Positions 18,050 to 27,477 of a stretch of DNA of 64,000 nucleotides are shown piece after piece (position 1 is the stretch's first letter; each line of letters opens with the position of its first letter). Location: positions 1-64,000 of the forward strand of contig NZ_JAGGQW010000015.1 of the NCBI RefSeq assembly GCF_018613065.1, read 5' to 3'. A program made the translations under genes and the position numbers. A model generated the notes under the pieces. That model worked only from the letters and a program-made list of their open reading frames with translations. It made no database searches and was not told the DNA's origin. Source of the stretch: Bacillus sp. ISL-7 (GTDB lineage Bacteria; Bacillota; Bacilli; Bacillales_B; DSM-18226).

Positions 18050-19820
18050 GTATATCACCTCTATCAAAATTTATACATAATGTAATCCTCGTGCCTACAT
18101 TCTTTTCAGATTCAATCTGATAGGAAAAGCGCTCTCCGTAGTAAAGCTTTAATCTGCCAAGGACATTCTTTAGACCAATGCTGTTTCCTTTGCTCGCTAG
18201 GACACTAATGGTTTCATTCTTTATTTCTTCACTCACTAAGTCTGATATCACTTCTTCAGACATGCCAATTCCCTTATCTTCTAAAACTATCTTTATTTGA
18301 TTATTCGCTTTTTTCGTTATAATAAAAATTTCAGCCGTGGTCTTTTCTATAAAACTATATTTGACGGCATTTTCCACGAGTGGCTGGAGAATGAATTTAA
18401 TAATAGGAAGATCCCTTGTCTCCGGATCCTCCACAATATCAATCGTGAGGGCGTCCTCATATCTCACCTTTAAAATGTCGGTGTAGCTGCGAATATAGCT
18501 GATTTCTTCACCTAATCTCACGACGTCATTTTGTGTATTCAATGAATACCTCATCATCCGGCCTAAGTAGATGCTTACATTCATCACCTCTTTATTCTTG
18601 CCCTGAACAGCTAATCCCCCAATGATTTCAAGGGTATTGTTCAAAAAGTGAGGATTGATTTGTAGTAATAAGGCCTTGTATTCTGCATCTTTTCGACGTA
18701 TGTTAGCTTCATATTCTGTTTCAATTAAATTCTTTAAATGATCGACTGTATGGTCGAATACTTTAATCACATATCCAACTTCATCATTAGACGATTTAAT
18801 GGTTGGCATAAAGCGTTTTGCACCTAAAAAATCACCATACTCGATAAATTTCATCGCTTTTGCTAGCTTTCCTAAAGGGCTTACGATATTGGAAGAGAGC
18901 ATGAACGACGCAAAGATTGTTATTAAAAACACAATCGCACTAGTAATAAGTAAGTTTCGCTGTAGAATATTAACTTTTGAGAATAAGTCAGACTTTGTCA
19001 CTTCACTGACAAGAATCCAATCACCAACAGATAACTTTTGAAAAAAAACAAAGTATTTTTCACCATGATAATCAGCTTCTAATAAACCTTTTTGTTTTTG
19101 ACTATTTTTTATTTTAGTCAAACTATTTTTTAATACCTTTGTTGGGGTATTGATCTTCCCCTCTAAAACATTTGCTCCCTGAGCATCCAACAAATAAGCA
19201 TGTCCATTTTTTCCAATTGTTATTTTTTCTAAGGCTGTTTCCAGCAAAGTTGTAGGGAAATTAACCTTTATAAATCCGTATGAAACAACCGTATTCAAAT
19301 CAACGAGGGGCAAAATATAACTATTACTACTTCCTTGTGCTGGCAAATAAGGATCAATATGTGATTTTACAAATCGTTGTTCATTGATCCTAAAGTCTTT
19401 AAACCAATCTAGGTTGTGTAAGTTGGGGTTATTGCCCCATGCCCCTTCACCATTATTTAGAACGACTGAAATAGACATGCCATTTGAGTTGTTCACCATC
19501 ATTGATGATAGCATCATTTTCAGTTGATTCTTCTGTAACAAGCTCTGTTCTTTCGGTATATTTGCATCCTTTTTTTCTAACTTTAACCACTGCTGAGTCG
19601 TTTGATTGACAAGGACCTGTTTTCCTAAATCCTCCGCCTGCGTTGTAATCGAGTCAATATAGAGCGAGTACTGATCCATGGCTTCAATTGTTAGCTCCTG
19701 GGTCTGATCTTCAATAATGGATGTAAACCAGCTTGGGATTATAATCGATAAAATAATTAATGGAATTGTTAACAAACAAGTAAAAATAATAAACAAGCGA
19801 TTGCGTATGGAAAAAAACAT
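18024..19820 (-). CDS. YesM-type sensor histidine kinase
   Basis: The 598-residue kinase has a first membrane segment at about 9-30, a Cache-like extracellular domain, a second membrane segment near 280-305, a HAMP linker, a His_kinase domain with the phospho-acceptor motif INPHFLNN, and an ATPase domain with VENAVKYS and DKGIGMS. It is the first gene of a four-gene unit with the AraC-type regulator, the anchored sugar-binding protein and a VOC protein. Kinases of this class sense sugars, often through a partner binding protein. It overlaps the regulator gene. Confidence 0.9.
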   Translation of the reverse strand: MFFSIRNRLFIIFTCLLTIPLIILSIIIPSWFTSIIEDQTQELTIEAMDQYSLYIDSITTQAEDLGKQVLVNQTTQQWLKLEKKDANIPKEQSLLQKNQLKMMLSSMMVNNSNGMSISVVLNNGEGAWGNNPNLHNLDWFKDFRINEQRFVKSHIDPYLPAQGSSNSYILPLVDLNTVVSYGFIKVNFPTTLLETALEKITIGKNGHAYLLDAQGANVLEGKINTPTKVLKNSLTKIKNSQKQKGLLEADYHGEKYFVFFQKLSVGDWILVSEVTKSDLFSKVNILQRNLLITSAIVFLITIFASFMLSSNIVSPLGKLAKAMKFIEYGDFLGAKRFMPTIKSSNDEVGYVIKVFDHTVDHLKNLIETEYEANIRRKDAEYKALLLQINPHFLNNTLEIIGGLAVQGKNKEVMNVSIYLGRMMRYSLNTQNDVVRLGEEISYIRSYTDILKVRYEDALTIDIVEDPETRDLPIIKFILQPLVENAVKYSFIEKTTAEIFIITKKANNQIKIVLEDKGIGMSEEVISDLVSEEIKNETISVLASKGNSIGLKNVLGRLKLYYGERFSYQIESEKNVGTRITLCINFDRGDIHDEGHNHG

Positions 19821-19947
19821 GGTATCCCCCCGAATAAAAAAGAAAACCCTTACATTCTATAGCTCAATCTATTAGTTTTGACTATTATTATCTTTTCAAT
19901 TTAACATATCCCCTAGCAACTTACCACGTGATATTTAATTCCAAATA

Positions 19948-19978
19948 AATAAGCAGAAGCTGGATTCCGGCTCTGCTC
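19948..19978 (-). terminator. terminator of the second two-component operon
   Basis: On the minus strand AGCAGAGCC and GCTTCTGCT form an imperfect stem around GGAATCCA and TTATTT follows. The stem overlaps the response regulator's stop codon. Confidence 0.65.
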
Positions 19979-21566
19979 ATTTCTGATTCATATAGGCTTC
20001 ACGATATTCATTCGGGGTAATGCCCTCAACCTTTTTAAATACTTTGCGAAAATATTTGTCGTCTTGATACCCTATCATCGTCGCGATTTCATAGATTTTT
20101 AACTGGCTGTTTTTCAATAAAGATTTGGCCTTCTTCATCCGAAACTTCACAATATAATCTGATATATTGACGTTAAATTCTTGTTTGAATTTTCTCGAGA
20201 TATATTCTCGACTGATATAAAAATGCTCGGAGATCTCTTGCAGTTTTACATCCCGATCGAAGTTCGCTTGCAAATACTTTTCAATATCATAAATGATGTT
20301 ACTATGTTTCTGAAGGGTTCTTTTCTTAACTTTTTTCAAAAAGATAGCAATCTCTCGTTTCTTTCTCTGTTTGTATTCTTCAAGCATAAAGTGACCGTTT
20401 ATATCAAAAAATAAATCAATTCGTTTTTCGATGTCCTCAGCTGCTTTAACAGGTAGATTATAATGCTTAAACCATCTATTGCTGATCACCAAATATTCAT
20501 TTTCTAAATGGGACAGCTGTTTTAATGACAGAAAGTGGTTTTCTGTAAAATCTGTTGAAATTTGATTTATCACTTCTTCAAAGGCACCTATTTCACCAGC
20601 TTGTACAGCCAGTTCTATATTAGCAGAGTAGTCCAAAAGGTTCCTTAAGGCATGGCTTGGCAGTTTCTCCTGCACATAGACTCGATTTTCTGTTTTGTCC
20701 AAGATGTTACTAGTGAATAATAGCTGTTTAGCATAAAGATACGAATCAAATAAATTGGAACTCTTAGTAACTAACTTACCTAAAACGATGGGACAAGAAA
20801 TATCCATTGTATTTCTTATCGTCTTATATATTTGTTTTAAAAGTTCTTCTATTTGCTCAAACCTATTCCAGAAGATAATCACAACTTCTCCCTTATTGGA
20901 TAAGTAGCGAAAACCAATTCCACATTCATTTTTCATCATAATTTCGTTAATGACGTTCAAAATCGTAAAGTAGGCTAAATCTCGATCTCCTTGAAATGCC
21001 TCAATTGTTTTTCCGTTAATCCGAACAAGGGCTACTTGATAATTGTGAGACGGATGAATACCAAAATTCTCATACAAATCTTCCTTCAGATTGTCGCTAT
21101 TTACTAACTGGGTAAGCTTGCGGTCTCGATAAACCGGCTTCATTTCATTGATTAATTGAGAGCTGCTTTCTTTTCTCTCCCTGTCTAAAGCTTCTTTTTT
21201 CCATTCATCTACAGCTGTTTCCAACGTATGATTTAAGATTTCGGGATCAATCGGCTTTAGGAGATAGTCAGAACTTCCGAAATGAATGGCTTTGCGCATA
21301 TAGTGGTAATCATCATAACCTGTCACAACAATAGTTTTGCTTGTTGGCTGATTTTCTTTAATCCATTCTAACAGGTTGACGCCATCCATTTTTGGCATTT
21401 TCATATCTGAAAAAATAATCTCTGGCTTATACTTTTGAATTAAATGTATCGCTTCTTCTCCATTTCCGGCTTCATAAATTTCATCAATTCCGTTTTTTTC
21501 CCAATCACCCAGTATCTTAATTCCTTCGCGAACGTGCTTTTCATCATCGACGATTAATGCTCTCAT
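19977..21566 (-). CDS. YesN-type response regulator, AraC-family output
   Basis: The 529-residue protein has a receiver domain with phospho-acceptor Asp 54 (IIFSDMKMPKMDG) and Lys in YLLKPID, a long middle region, and a C-terminal AraC domain ending in YQDDKYFRKVFKKVEGITPNEYR. It overlaps the end of the kinase gene by four bases (ATGA). The pair is divergent from an MsmEFG-type sugar importer, which is the obvious target. An 11-bp inverted repeat in the shared upstream region is a candidate binding site. Confidence 0.9.
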   Translation of the reverse strand: MRALIVDDEKHVREGIKILGDWEKNGIDEIYEAGNGEEAIHLIQKYKPEIIFSDMKMPKMDGVNLLEWIKENQPTSKTIVVTGYDDYHYMRKAIHFGSSDYLLKPIDPEILNHTLETAVDEWKKEALDRERKESSSQLINEMKPVYRDRKLTQLVNSDNLKEDLYENFGIHPSHNYQVALVRINGKTIEAFQGDRDLAYFTILNVINEIMMKNECGIGFRYLSNKGEVVIIFWNRFEQIEELLKQIYKTIRNTMDISCPIVLGKLVTKSSNLFDSYLYAKQLLFTSNILDKTENRVYVQEKLPSHALRNLLDYSANIELAVQAGEIGAFEEVINQISTDFTENHFLSLKQLSHLENEYLVISNRWFKHYNLPVKAAEDIEKRIDLFFDINGHFMLEEYKQRKKREIAIFLKKVKKRTLQKHSNIIYDIEKYLQANFDRDVKLQEISEHFYISREYISRKFKQEFNVNISDYIVKFRMKKAKSLLKNSQLKIYEIATMIGYQDDKYFRKVFKKVEGITPNEYREAYMNQK

Positions 21567-23386
21567 GAAAGCTCCACCTCCTTTTGCATAACCTTTGGAA
21601 ACTGAACGGTCACAGAAAATCCAGTTTCTTCATTACTATTAATAGTCATGTGTGCTTGATTAGCGTAATAAATCTGTAAGCGGTCATATATATTTTTTAA
21701 GCCAATCGTTTCTCTATGCTTCTCTTCTTTTGACACACCATGATATAATTCCTGCCTGATACTTTTCAACTGTTCTTCATTTGCGCCTATTCCATTATCT
21801 TTTACAGTAAGACAAACCAACGCGTCATCCTGAACACTCGCCTCAATTTGTATAAATGCTTTTCCTACCTGCTGATCAAAGCCATGCTTAAAACAATTTT
21901 CCACAATGGGCTGCAAAATCATTTTCGGTATCATGATTTCTTGTACCTCTTTTGAGACATTTAATTCAAATTCGAACTGCTCGTCAAAGCGTTGTTTTTG
22001 TAACAATAAATAGGATTTAACATGCATCAGCTCTGAAATAAAAGGGACAATGTCTTCCTTCATATTCATACTGTATCTCATGATTTTCGATAAGGAAGTG
22101 AGCAAGGAATAGACAGGAACGGCTTTGGATTTCAACGCCAAGGTACCAATCGATTGAAGGGCGTTATATAAAAAATGCGGGTTAATTTGTGACCGTAATA
22201 CACGCAGCTGTGATTCTTTATTTTCTATCTCTAATTTATATTCTCGCTCAATTAAATCATTGATTTTCGCAATCATTACTTTGAAATGCCTTCCTAACAT
22301 CCCAATTTCATCGTTTCCTAATGAATCAAAATCCGCCTCAAATTCACCTTTTTCTACTTTTTTCATGTTATCAATTAATACCTTGATCGGTGCGGTTATC
22401 TTAAATGAAACAAACATGGTCGCAATTAACACAATAACGAGCGTCACGATACCAATCAAAATGTTGATTAAGGCCGTTTCTCTTGCACCTTGATAGAGTA
22501 CATTGTAAGGAATTCGTTTCACAATATACCAATTCTTGTAGGGGGCGGAAAACTTATCGTGAACAATCACACCCGAGAATTGTTTATCCTTCCATTCCAT
22601 ACTTTTACTGGAGGCGGACTCCTTTTTTACTTTCCCAAACCACTTTTCTTTATTTTCCTTGCCGATCATTGATTCGTTGGAGGAGTATATAATAACTCCT
22701 TTTTCATCCATAATGTACAAGTCTTCCATGTCCTTTGTATATAAGCGGCCGGCAATCGCACCTATTTTGGAAAGATTAATATCAATAGACAAAAAGCCTA
22801 ATAGCTTGTCTGACGGTACGTCACGAAGGATGTTATGAAAGCTTAGGACATTTTTCTTTTCTGAGTTTGGGATAACCGATATATTGTTATAACTATACAT
22901 TTCATGTGGCGGTTCAATAACGGAAAAAAGGCTTTTATATCGATTTAATCGTGCATAATAAGGATGCGAAAAGATACTCTCATACTTTGCTCTGCCGCTA
23001 ATTCTAGAATGATAATTGGTATAGGAATCCTTTCCTTTATCAATGTAAATGTGCATTTGTTCAATCTCAGGACGTGTATTAAATAAATAGGCAAGAGCTC
23101 GGCGAACTTCTTCCTGATTAGTGTTTAAATTCTGTGATAGCCCATCCCTCATCACATTCATAAAGGGCGTATAACGGTAAAGTACGGACGACATCTGGGC
23201 CACATCTTCCAAATATACAGTTAGCTCGTCTTCACCTTTGACAATCAGGTCATGATTGGTTGAAACAAAGCGATTATTAAGAGACTTTGTTGTTTGGTAA
23301 TAAGTAATCGCAATCGAACTTCCAAAAGGCAGAACCGTTACTAGTATTAAAAATATAATAAGCTTTTTACGAATTCCCCATTGCAT
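21563..23386 (-). CDS. YesM-type sensor histidine kinase
   Basis: The 607-residue kinase has an N-terminal membrane helix (about 11-30), a Cache-like extracellular sensor (about 35-300), a second helix near 305-330, a HAMP domain, the His_kinase motif INPHFLYNALQSIG and an ATPase domain with VENCFKHGF and DNGIGAN. It is encoded with its AraC-type partner and divergent from an ABC sugar importer. It differs clearly from the other kinase in the window in its sensor domain, so the two systems likely see different sugars. Confidence 0.9.
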   Translation of the reverse strand: MQWGIRKKLIIFLILVTVLPFGSSIAITYYQTTKSLNNRFVSTNHDLIVKGEDELTVYLEDVAQMSSVLYRYTPFMNVMRDGLSQNLNTNQEEVRRALAYLFNTRPEIEQMHIYIDKGKDSYTNYHSRISGRAKYESIFSHPYYARLNRYKSLFSVIEPPHEMYSYNNISVIPNSEKKNVLSFHNILRDVPSDKLLGFLSIDINLSKIGAIAGRLYTKDMEDLYIMDEKGVIIYSSNESMIGKENKEKWFGKVKKESASSKSMEWKDKQFSGVIVHDKFSAPYKNWYIVKRIPYNVLYQGARETALINILIGIVTLVIVLIATMFVSFKITAPIKVLIDNMKKVEKGEFEADFDSLGNDEIGMLGRHFKVMIAKINDLIEREYKLEIENKESQLRVLRSQINPHFLYNALQSIGTLALKSKAVPVYSLLTSLSKIMRYSMNMKEDIVPFISELMHVKSYLLLQKQRFDEQFEFELNVSKEVQEIMIPKMILQPIVENCFKHGFDQQVGKAFIQIEASVQDDALVCLTVKDNGIGANEEQLKSIRQELYHGVSKEEKHRETIGLKNIYDRLQIYYANQAHMTINSNEETGFSVTVQFPKVMQKEVELS

Positions 23387-23471
23387 ATCATCTTGGTTAG
23401 TTATATGAAAAAAACAGAACTAACCTTCCTCCAATTAATGAATTTTCTCCATTGTAACAACTATCTATATC

Positions 23472-23508
23472 CATTCCTATGGCATATATTGACTTGTCCA
23501 TAGGAATG
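23472..23508. promoter_or_regulatory. 11-bp inverted repeat in the kinase-importer intergenic region
   Basis: CATTCCTATGG and CCATAGGAATG are perfect inverted copies separated by 15 bases. They lie between the kinase start and the divergent importer genes, which suits a dimeric AraC-type regulator controlling both directions. Confidence 0.5.
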
Positions 23509-23539
23509 ACTGTTCAATATATTCCACCCTACTGGTCAA

Positions 23540-23553
23540 TGTAAGCCGTTTCA
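23540..23553. promoter_or_regulatory. cre-like site upstream of the MsmEFG-type importer
   Basis: TGTAAGCCGTTTCA matches the CcpA consensus except for the central CG, which is shifted to CC. It lies 44 bases before the first permease start and would allow carbon catabolite repression. Confidence 0.4.
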
Positions 23554-23597
23554 TAATTTTCATTATTCTCTAAAATGAAATTATGGAGGTGCAGGTA

Positions 23598-24566
23598 ATG
23601 AATAGTCATAGTAAGTTGGAAAAAGTAGAATCATCAGTATTAGTAAATCCAAAAAACGCAGCAGTTTCAAAGTCAGTTTCCTTAAATAAAAATAAGAAAC
23701 TGAAAGATGCAGGATTATTTGCTTTATTTGTAGGGCCCGTTTTGTTAGCTTTTACACTCATTGTTCTGATTCCTTTCTTCACAGGTATTTATTATGCCTT
23801 TACAGACTGGAACGGGATCACAGGAGCGGTCAAATGGGTTGGCTTGGACAATTTCAAGTACATCTTCACCGATGACAAGCAATTCCAAGATTCTTTTAAA
23901 CTTACAACGAAATATACGGTCGTTGCCATTATCTTAACTAATGCAATTGGGTTTGGATTAGCGTTACTAGTCACCCAAATGTTGAAAACGAGAAATATTT
24001 TACGAACAGTGTTCTTCATGCCTAACTTGATCGGCGGTCTTTTATTAGGATTTATCTGGCAGTTTATTTTTGTCAAAGGCTTTGCCTCCATCGGTGCGCT
24101 TACAGGTATCCCTCTGTTTGAGTTAGCTTGGTTAGGCGATAAAAATACCGCCTTCTGGGGAATTGTGATTGTCAGTGTATGGCAAGGTGCAGGCTACATT
24201 ATGATTATCTATATTGCAGCATTACAGAACGTTCCTCAAGAATTAATTGAAGCAGCGAAAATTGACGGTGCAAATAGGTGGCAGATTCTTCGTCACATCA
24301 CCATGCCTCTCGTCGCACCAGCTGTTACCATTTGTTTATTTTTAACAACGGCATCATCCTTTAAGGTCTTTGATGCAAACCTTTCCTTGACGAATGGCGG
24401 TCCATTTAAGTCAACTGAAATGTTAGCGCTTAATATTTATACAGAAGCATTTGTTAATAACCGATACGGAATTGGTGAAGCAAAAGCACTTATTTTCTTC
24501 CTTGTTGTCGCAGCTATTTCTGTTATTCAAGTGACATATTCGAAGAAAAAGGAGGTTGAGTCCTAA
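23598..24566 (+). CDS. ABC sugar permease, MsmF/MalF type
   Basis: The 322-residue membrane protein has six hydrophobic segments and the permease EAA loop QELIEAAKIDGANRWQILRH. The ATG eight bases after GGAGG is preferred to an upstream in-frame ATG that lies inside the ribosome binding site. It is the first gene of a plus-strand importer operon divergent from a two-component system and overlaps the next permease by one base (TAATG). It forms half of the membrane channel for an unknown oligosaccharide. Confidence 0.9.
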   Translation: MNSHSKLEKVESSVLVNPKNAAVSKSVSLNKNKKLKDAGLFALFVGPVLLAFTLIVLIPFFTGIYYAFTDWNGITGAVKWVGLDNFKYIFTDDKQFQDSFKLTTKYTVVAIILTNAIGFGLALLVTQMLKTRNILRTVFFMPNLIGGLLLGFIWQFIFVKGFASIGALTGIPLFELAWLGDKNTAFWGIVIVSVWQGAGYIMIIYIAALQNVPQELIEAAKIDGANRWQILRHITMPLVAPAVTICLFLTTASSFKVFDANLSLTNGGPFKSTEMLALNIYTEAFVNNRYGIGEAKALIFFLVVAAISVIQVTYSKKKEVES

Positions 24567-25393
24567 TGGGAAACAGGTACACAGGAAAAACATTTATTGT
24601 TGAAATCCTTGCCATCCTGCTTGGCCTAGCCTTTTTAGTCCCTTTCTATTATGTTATAGCAAACTCCTTAAAGCCGTTTGCTGAGATTTTAACTAACACA
24701 TCGGCCCTGCCGTCCGTGCTGCAGTTTGAGAACTATGTGAGCGCCTTCGAAAAACTGAACTATCTGAAAGTATTTTCAAACTCTTTAATTGTTACTGTTG
24801 TGAGTAATATCGTTCTGGTTATCTTTTGTTCAATGGCGGCGTACATGCTAGTCCGAACAAAAAAGAAGATCAGTAACGTAATTTTCATGATTTTCGTTGC
24901 AGCGATGATTATTCCGTTTCAATCGATCATGATCCCGCTTATCAAAACAGCAGGTACCTTTGGACTTTTAAATAGCGTCTGGGGTCTTGTCATTATGTAC
25001 TTAGGCTTTGGATCAGGGATGACTATTTTCTTGTATCACGGTTTTATCAAAGGAATTCCGGTCGAACTTGAAGAGGCAGCAATTATCGATGGCTGTTCAA
25101 GGTTTGGCGTATTTTGGAGAATCGTTTTTCCACTATTAAAACCGATAACGGTTACGATTGTCATTTTAAACAGCTTATGGATTTGGAATGACTTCTTATT
25201 ACCATCACTTGTTCTACAGGATCCGGAATTAAAAACGATTCCATTAGCAACGTTCTCCTTCTTTGGACAATATACAAAGCAATGGGATTTAGCACTAGCA
25301 GCATTGGTCATGGGCATCATTCCGTTGTTAATCTTCTTCTTTGCGATGCAAAAACACATTATTAAAGGGATTACCAGCGGTTCAATAAAGTGA
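24566..25393 (+). CDS. ABC sugar permease, MsmG/MalG type
   Basis: The 275-residue protein has six membrane segments and an EAA loop of the form ELEEAAIIDGCSRFGVFWRI, with the class-typical end IIKGITSGSIK. It begins on the last base of the preceding permease's stop codon, so the two are translationally coupled. It completes the membrane part of the importer. The ATPase gene is absent from the locus. Confidence 0.9.
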   Translation: MGNRYTGKTFIVEILAILLGLAFLVPFYYVIANSLKPFAEILTNTSALPSVLQFENYVSAFEKLNYLKVFSNSLIVTVVSNIVLVIFCSMAAYMLVRTKKKISNVIFMIFVAAMIIPFQSIMIPLIKTAGTFGLLNSVWGLVIMYLGFGSGMTIFLYHGFIKGIPVELEEAAIIDGCSRFGVFWRIVFPLLKPITVTIVILNSLWIWNDFLLPSLVLQDPELKTIPLATFSFFGQYTKQWDLALAALVMGIIPLLIFFFAMQKHIIKGITSGSIK

Positions 25394-25482
25394 AATATAC
25401 GTGGGGAACAACCTCTTCTATCTAATTGACAGTTAGCAGAGACTAATATAAAAATAGATTTTACAAACAGGAGGGAATTTTA

Positions 25483-26781
25483 ATGGGGTTCAAAAAGTAT
25501 TCTTTACTAGCAGGTGTACTATCCGCTTCACTTCTATTAGCAACAGCTTGTTCTAGCGACAGTGCATCGAGTGATAAAAAAAGCAGCGGTGGCAAAGACG
25601 GGAAAGTAGTTGTTGATCTTTTTAATGGGAAAGTTGAAATCGCTGACCAATTAAAGGCCTTAACAGACCAATATACAAAAGAACATCCAGAAGTTACTTT
25701 TAATATTGAAACAGTTGGCGGCGGCGCGGATGGTTCTGCAGCCCTAAAAGCAAAGTTTGCTTCTAATAAAGCACCTGATATCTTTGGTAATGGCGGTTAT
25801 CAAGAGGCGCAAACATGGAAAGATAAATTTGAAGATTTATCCGATCAGCCTTGGGTAAAAGATGCCTATGAGAGCGCGTTACTACCTATGACAATTGATG
25901 GGAAGGTTTATGGCCAGCCTGTTAATATGGAAGGCTATGGTTTTGCTTACAATAAAAAATTATTTGCAAAAGCTGGTATTACAGAACTGCCAAAAACCTT
26001 CACGGAGTTAGAAGCTGCGTCGAAAAAACTGAAAGCTGCCGGGATTACTCCTTTCTCTGTTGGCTATGCTGAATGGTGGGTTTTAGCAAACCATGGTCTT
26101 AACGTTCCGTTCGCTTACCAACAAGCGGATGACGAAAACTTCATTAAAGGTTTAAACGAAGGTACAGCAAAAATTGAAGGCAACAAATACTTCAATGACT
26201 ACTTTAAGCTTGTAGACCTAACAATTAAATATGGTAATAAAAATCCATTAACAACTGACTACAATACAGAAGTAACACAATTTGCAAACGGCGAAACAGC
26301 AATGATTCAGCAAGGTAACTGGATCCAGCCGATGCTGGATAAATTAAGTCCTGGCATGGAAGTTGGTTTCATTCCGTTGGCACTGACTGATGATGCAGCA
26401 CAAGCAGATAAATTAATGGTTGACGTACCAACAAACTGGGTAGTTCATAACAAAGCTCCTGAAGCAGATAAAAAAGCGGCAAAAGATTTCTTAAACTGGA
26501 TGGTTTCATCTGAAGAAGGTAAAACAGCATTAGTTAAGGAATTCAAATACATCCCTGCTTTTAAAACAATTGAAGCAAAAGCAGAAGATATTGGACCACT
26601 AGGTGCAGAACTTCAGAAATACTCTCAAGAAGGCAAAACCTACTCTTGGCAGTTCATGAAATATCCTGATGGTGCTGGACAAGAATTTGGTGCTTCCCTT
26701 CAAGCCTATGTTGGCGGCCAAAAGTCTAAAGCAGAAACAGAAAAATCTTTAGATGCAACTTGGGCTAAACTAAAGAAGTAG
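25483..26781 (+). CDS. ABC transporter sugar-binding lipoprotein, MsmE type
   Basis: The 432-residue protein has a lipoprotein signal with the lipobox ATAC (Cys 23) followed by a serine-rich linker, then a type 1 solute-binding fold (residues about 42-430). An AGGAGGG site precedes the ATG. It is the third gene of the importer operon, 89 bases after the permease, and ends at a strong terminator. Its ligand is not identifiable from sequence. The size and relatives suggest an alpha- or beta-linked oligosaccharide. Confidence 0.88.
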   Translation: MGFKKYSLLAGVLSASLLLATACSSDSASSDKKSSGGKDGKVVVDLFNGKVEIADQLKALTDQYTKEHPEVTFNIETVGGGADGSAALKAKFASNKAPDIFGNGGYQEAQTWKDKFEDLSDQPWVKDAYESALLPMTIDGKVYGQPVNMEGYGFAYNKKLFAKAGITELPKTFTELEAASKKLKAAGITPFSVGYAEWWVLANHGLNVPFAYQQADDENFIKGLNEGTAKIEGNKYFNDYFKLVDLTIKYGNKNPLTTDYNTEVTQFANGETAMIQQGNWIQPMLDKLSPGMEVGFIPLALTDDAAQADKLMVDVPTNWVVHNKAPEADKKAAKDFLNWMVSSEEGKTALVKEFKYIPAFKTIEAKAEDIGPLGAELQKYSQEGKTYSWQFMKYPDGAGQEFGASLQAYVGGQKSKAETEKSLDATWAKLKK

Positions 26782-26794
26782 TATTAAAAATCTA

Positions 26795-26825
26795 AGGCTC
26801 TTCTCAATCTGAGAAGAGCCTATTT
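26795..26825. terminator. bidirectional terminator between importer and globin genes
   Basis: AGGCTCTTCTCA and TGAGAAGAGCCT form a perfect 12-bp stem with a three-base loop, followed by ATTTT. It serves the plus-strand binding-protein gene and may also end the minus-strand globin transcript. Confidence 0.8.
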
Positions 26826-26840
26826 TCATTTAACTAGTTC

Positions 26841-27245
26841 TTATTCACGGTCCGGGCTATTAACCATAATTCCAGCCACTTGCGTTAACCGGTCATAAAA
26901 GGCCTGTCCTGCTGATTGCTGATCAAGCCCAATTTCTTCAAATGCTTCCTTCATACAGCGAAGCCAGCATGCAGCTCTTCTCGGTGTTACTTCAAATGGC
27001 AGGTGCCGCCCTCTCATTGCTGGGGGACCAAATTCCTGAGAATAAAGGGCTGGGCCCCCTAAAAACTGTGGAAGAAACATCCTCTGTTTGCGCTTAATTT
27101 CTTCCATTTCCCCTTCAAACAAGGGTCTTAACTCTGGGTCAGCATATACTCGTGGATAAAAGGCATTGACCAATTTATCAATTGTTTCCTGCCCGCCTAT
27201 TTCCTCATAAAGTGATTTAAGTTTGTATTCCAAATTCGTCACCAT
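26841..27245 (-). CDS. group II truncated haemoglobin (YjbI-like)
   Basis: The 134-residue protein has the truncated-globin fold signatures: Tyr 30 at position B10 (NAFYPRVY), the FLGGPALYS segment, the proximal His 81 in GRHLPF and Trp 94 at G8 (CWLRCM). Group II globins bind oxygen or nitric oxide and are linked to redox and thiol-stress responses in Firmicutes. The ribosome binding site is weak, and an adjacent GTG codon is an alternative start. It is a single gene convergent with the sugar-importer operon. Confidence 0.9.
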   Translation of the reverse strand: MVTNLEYKLKSLYEEIGGQETIDKLVNAFYPRVYADPELRPLFEGEMEEIKRKQRMFLPQFLGGPALYSQEFGPPAMRGRHLPFEVTPRRAACWLRCMKEAFEEIGLDQQSAGQAFYDRLTQVAGIMVNSPDRE

Positions 27246-27340
27246 CCACTTTTATTTTTTTCCCTATTTGTGATTATTATAAAGTTAAAGCGGAAAGATT
27301 TTTGTGATTGATATCACAGTAAATTTAAAAATACATAAAT

Positions 27341-27355
27341 TTCCACGCGTTGGAA
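27341..27355. promoter_or_regulatory. inverted repeat upstream of the SMR pair
   Basis: TTCCA and TGGAA flank CGCGT, about 120 bases before the exporter start. It is a possible operator for an unlinked regulator. I do not see the conserved core of the guanidine-I riboswitch that often precedes such gene pairs. Confidence 0.3.
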
Positions 27356-27477
27356 AGGTGTTTAAAACAACTTTCTAAAAAATTGTGGTATCCTAATATA
27401 ATATGCTGGTTTCATATTAGTATTTAATCGGACCATTTTGGTTTATAGTACAAGCGGTCTTTCAAGAGGTGTAAAGA

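Noticed and set aside
27300..27477. Guanidine-I riboswitch before the SMR pair
   Set aside because: The gene pair is of the type such riboswitches control, but the conserved core sequence is not present in the leader.
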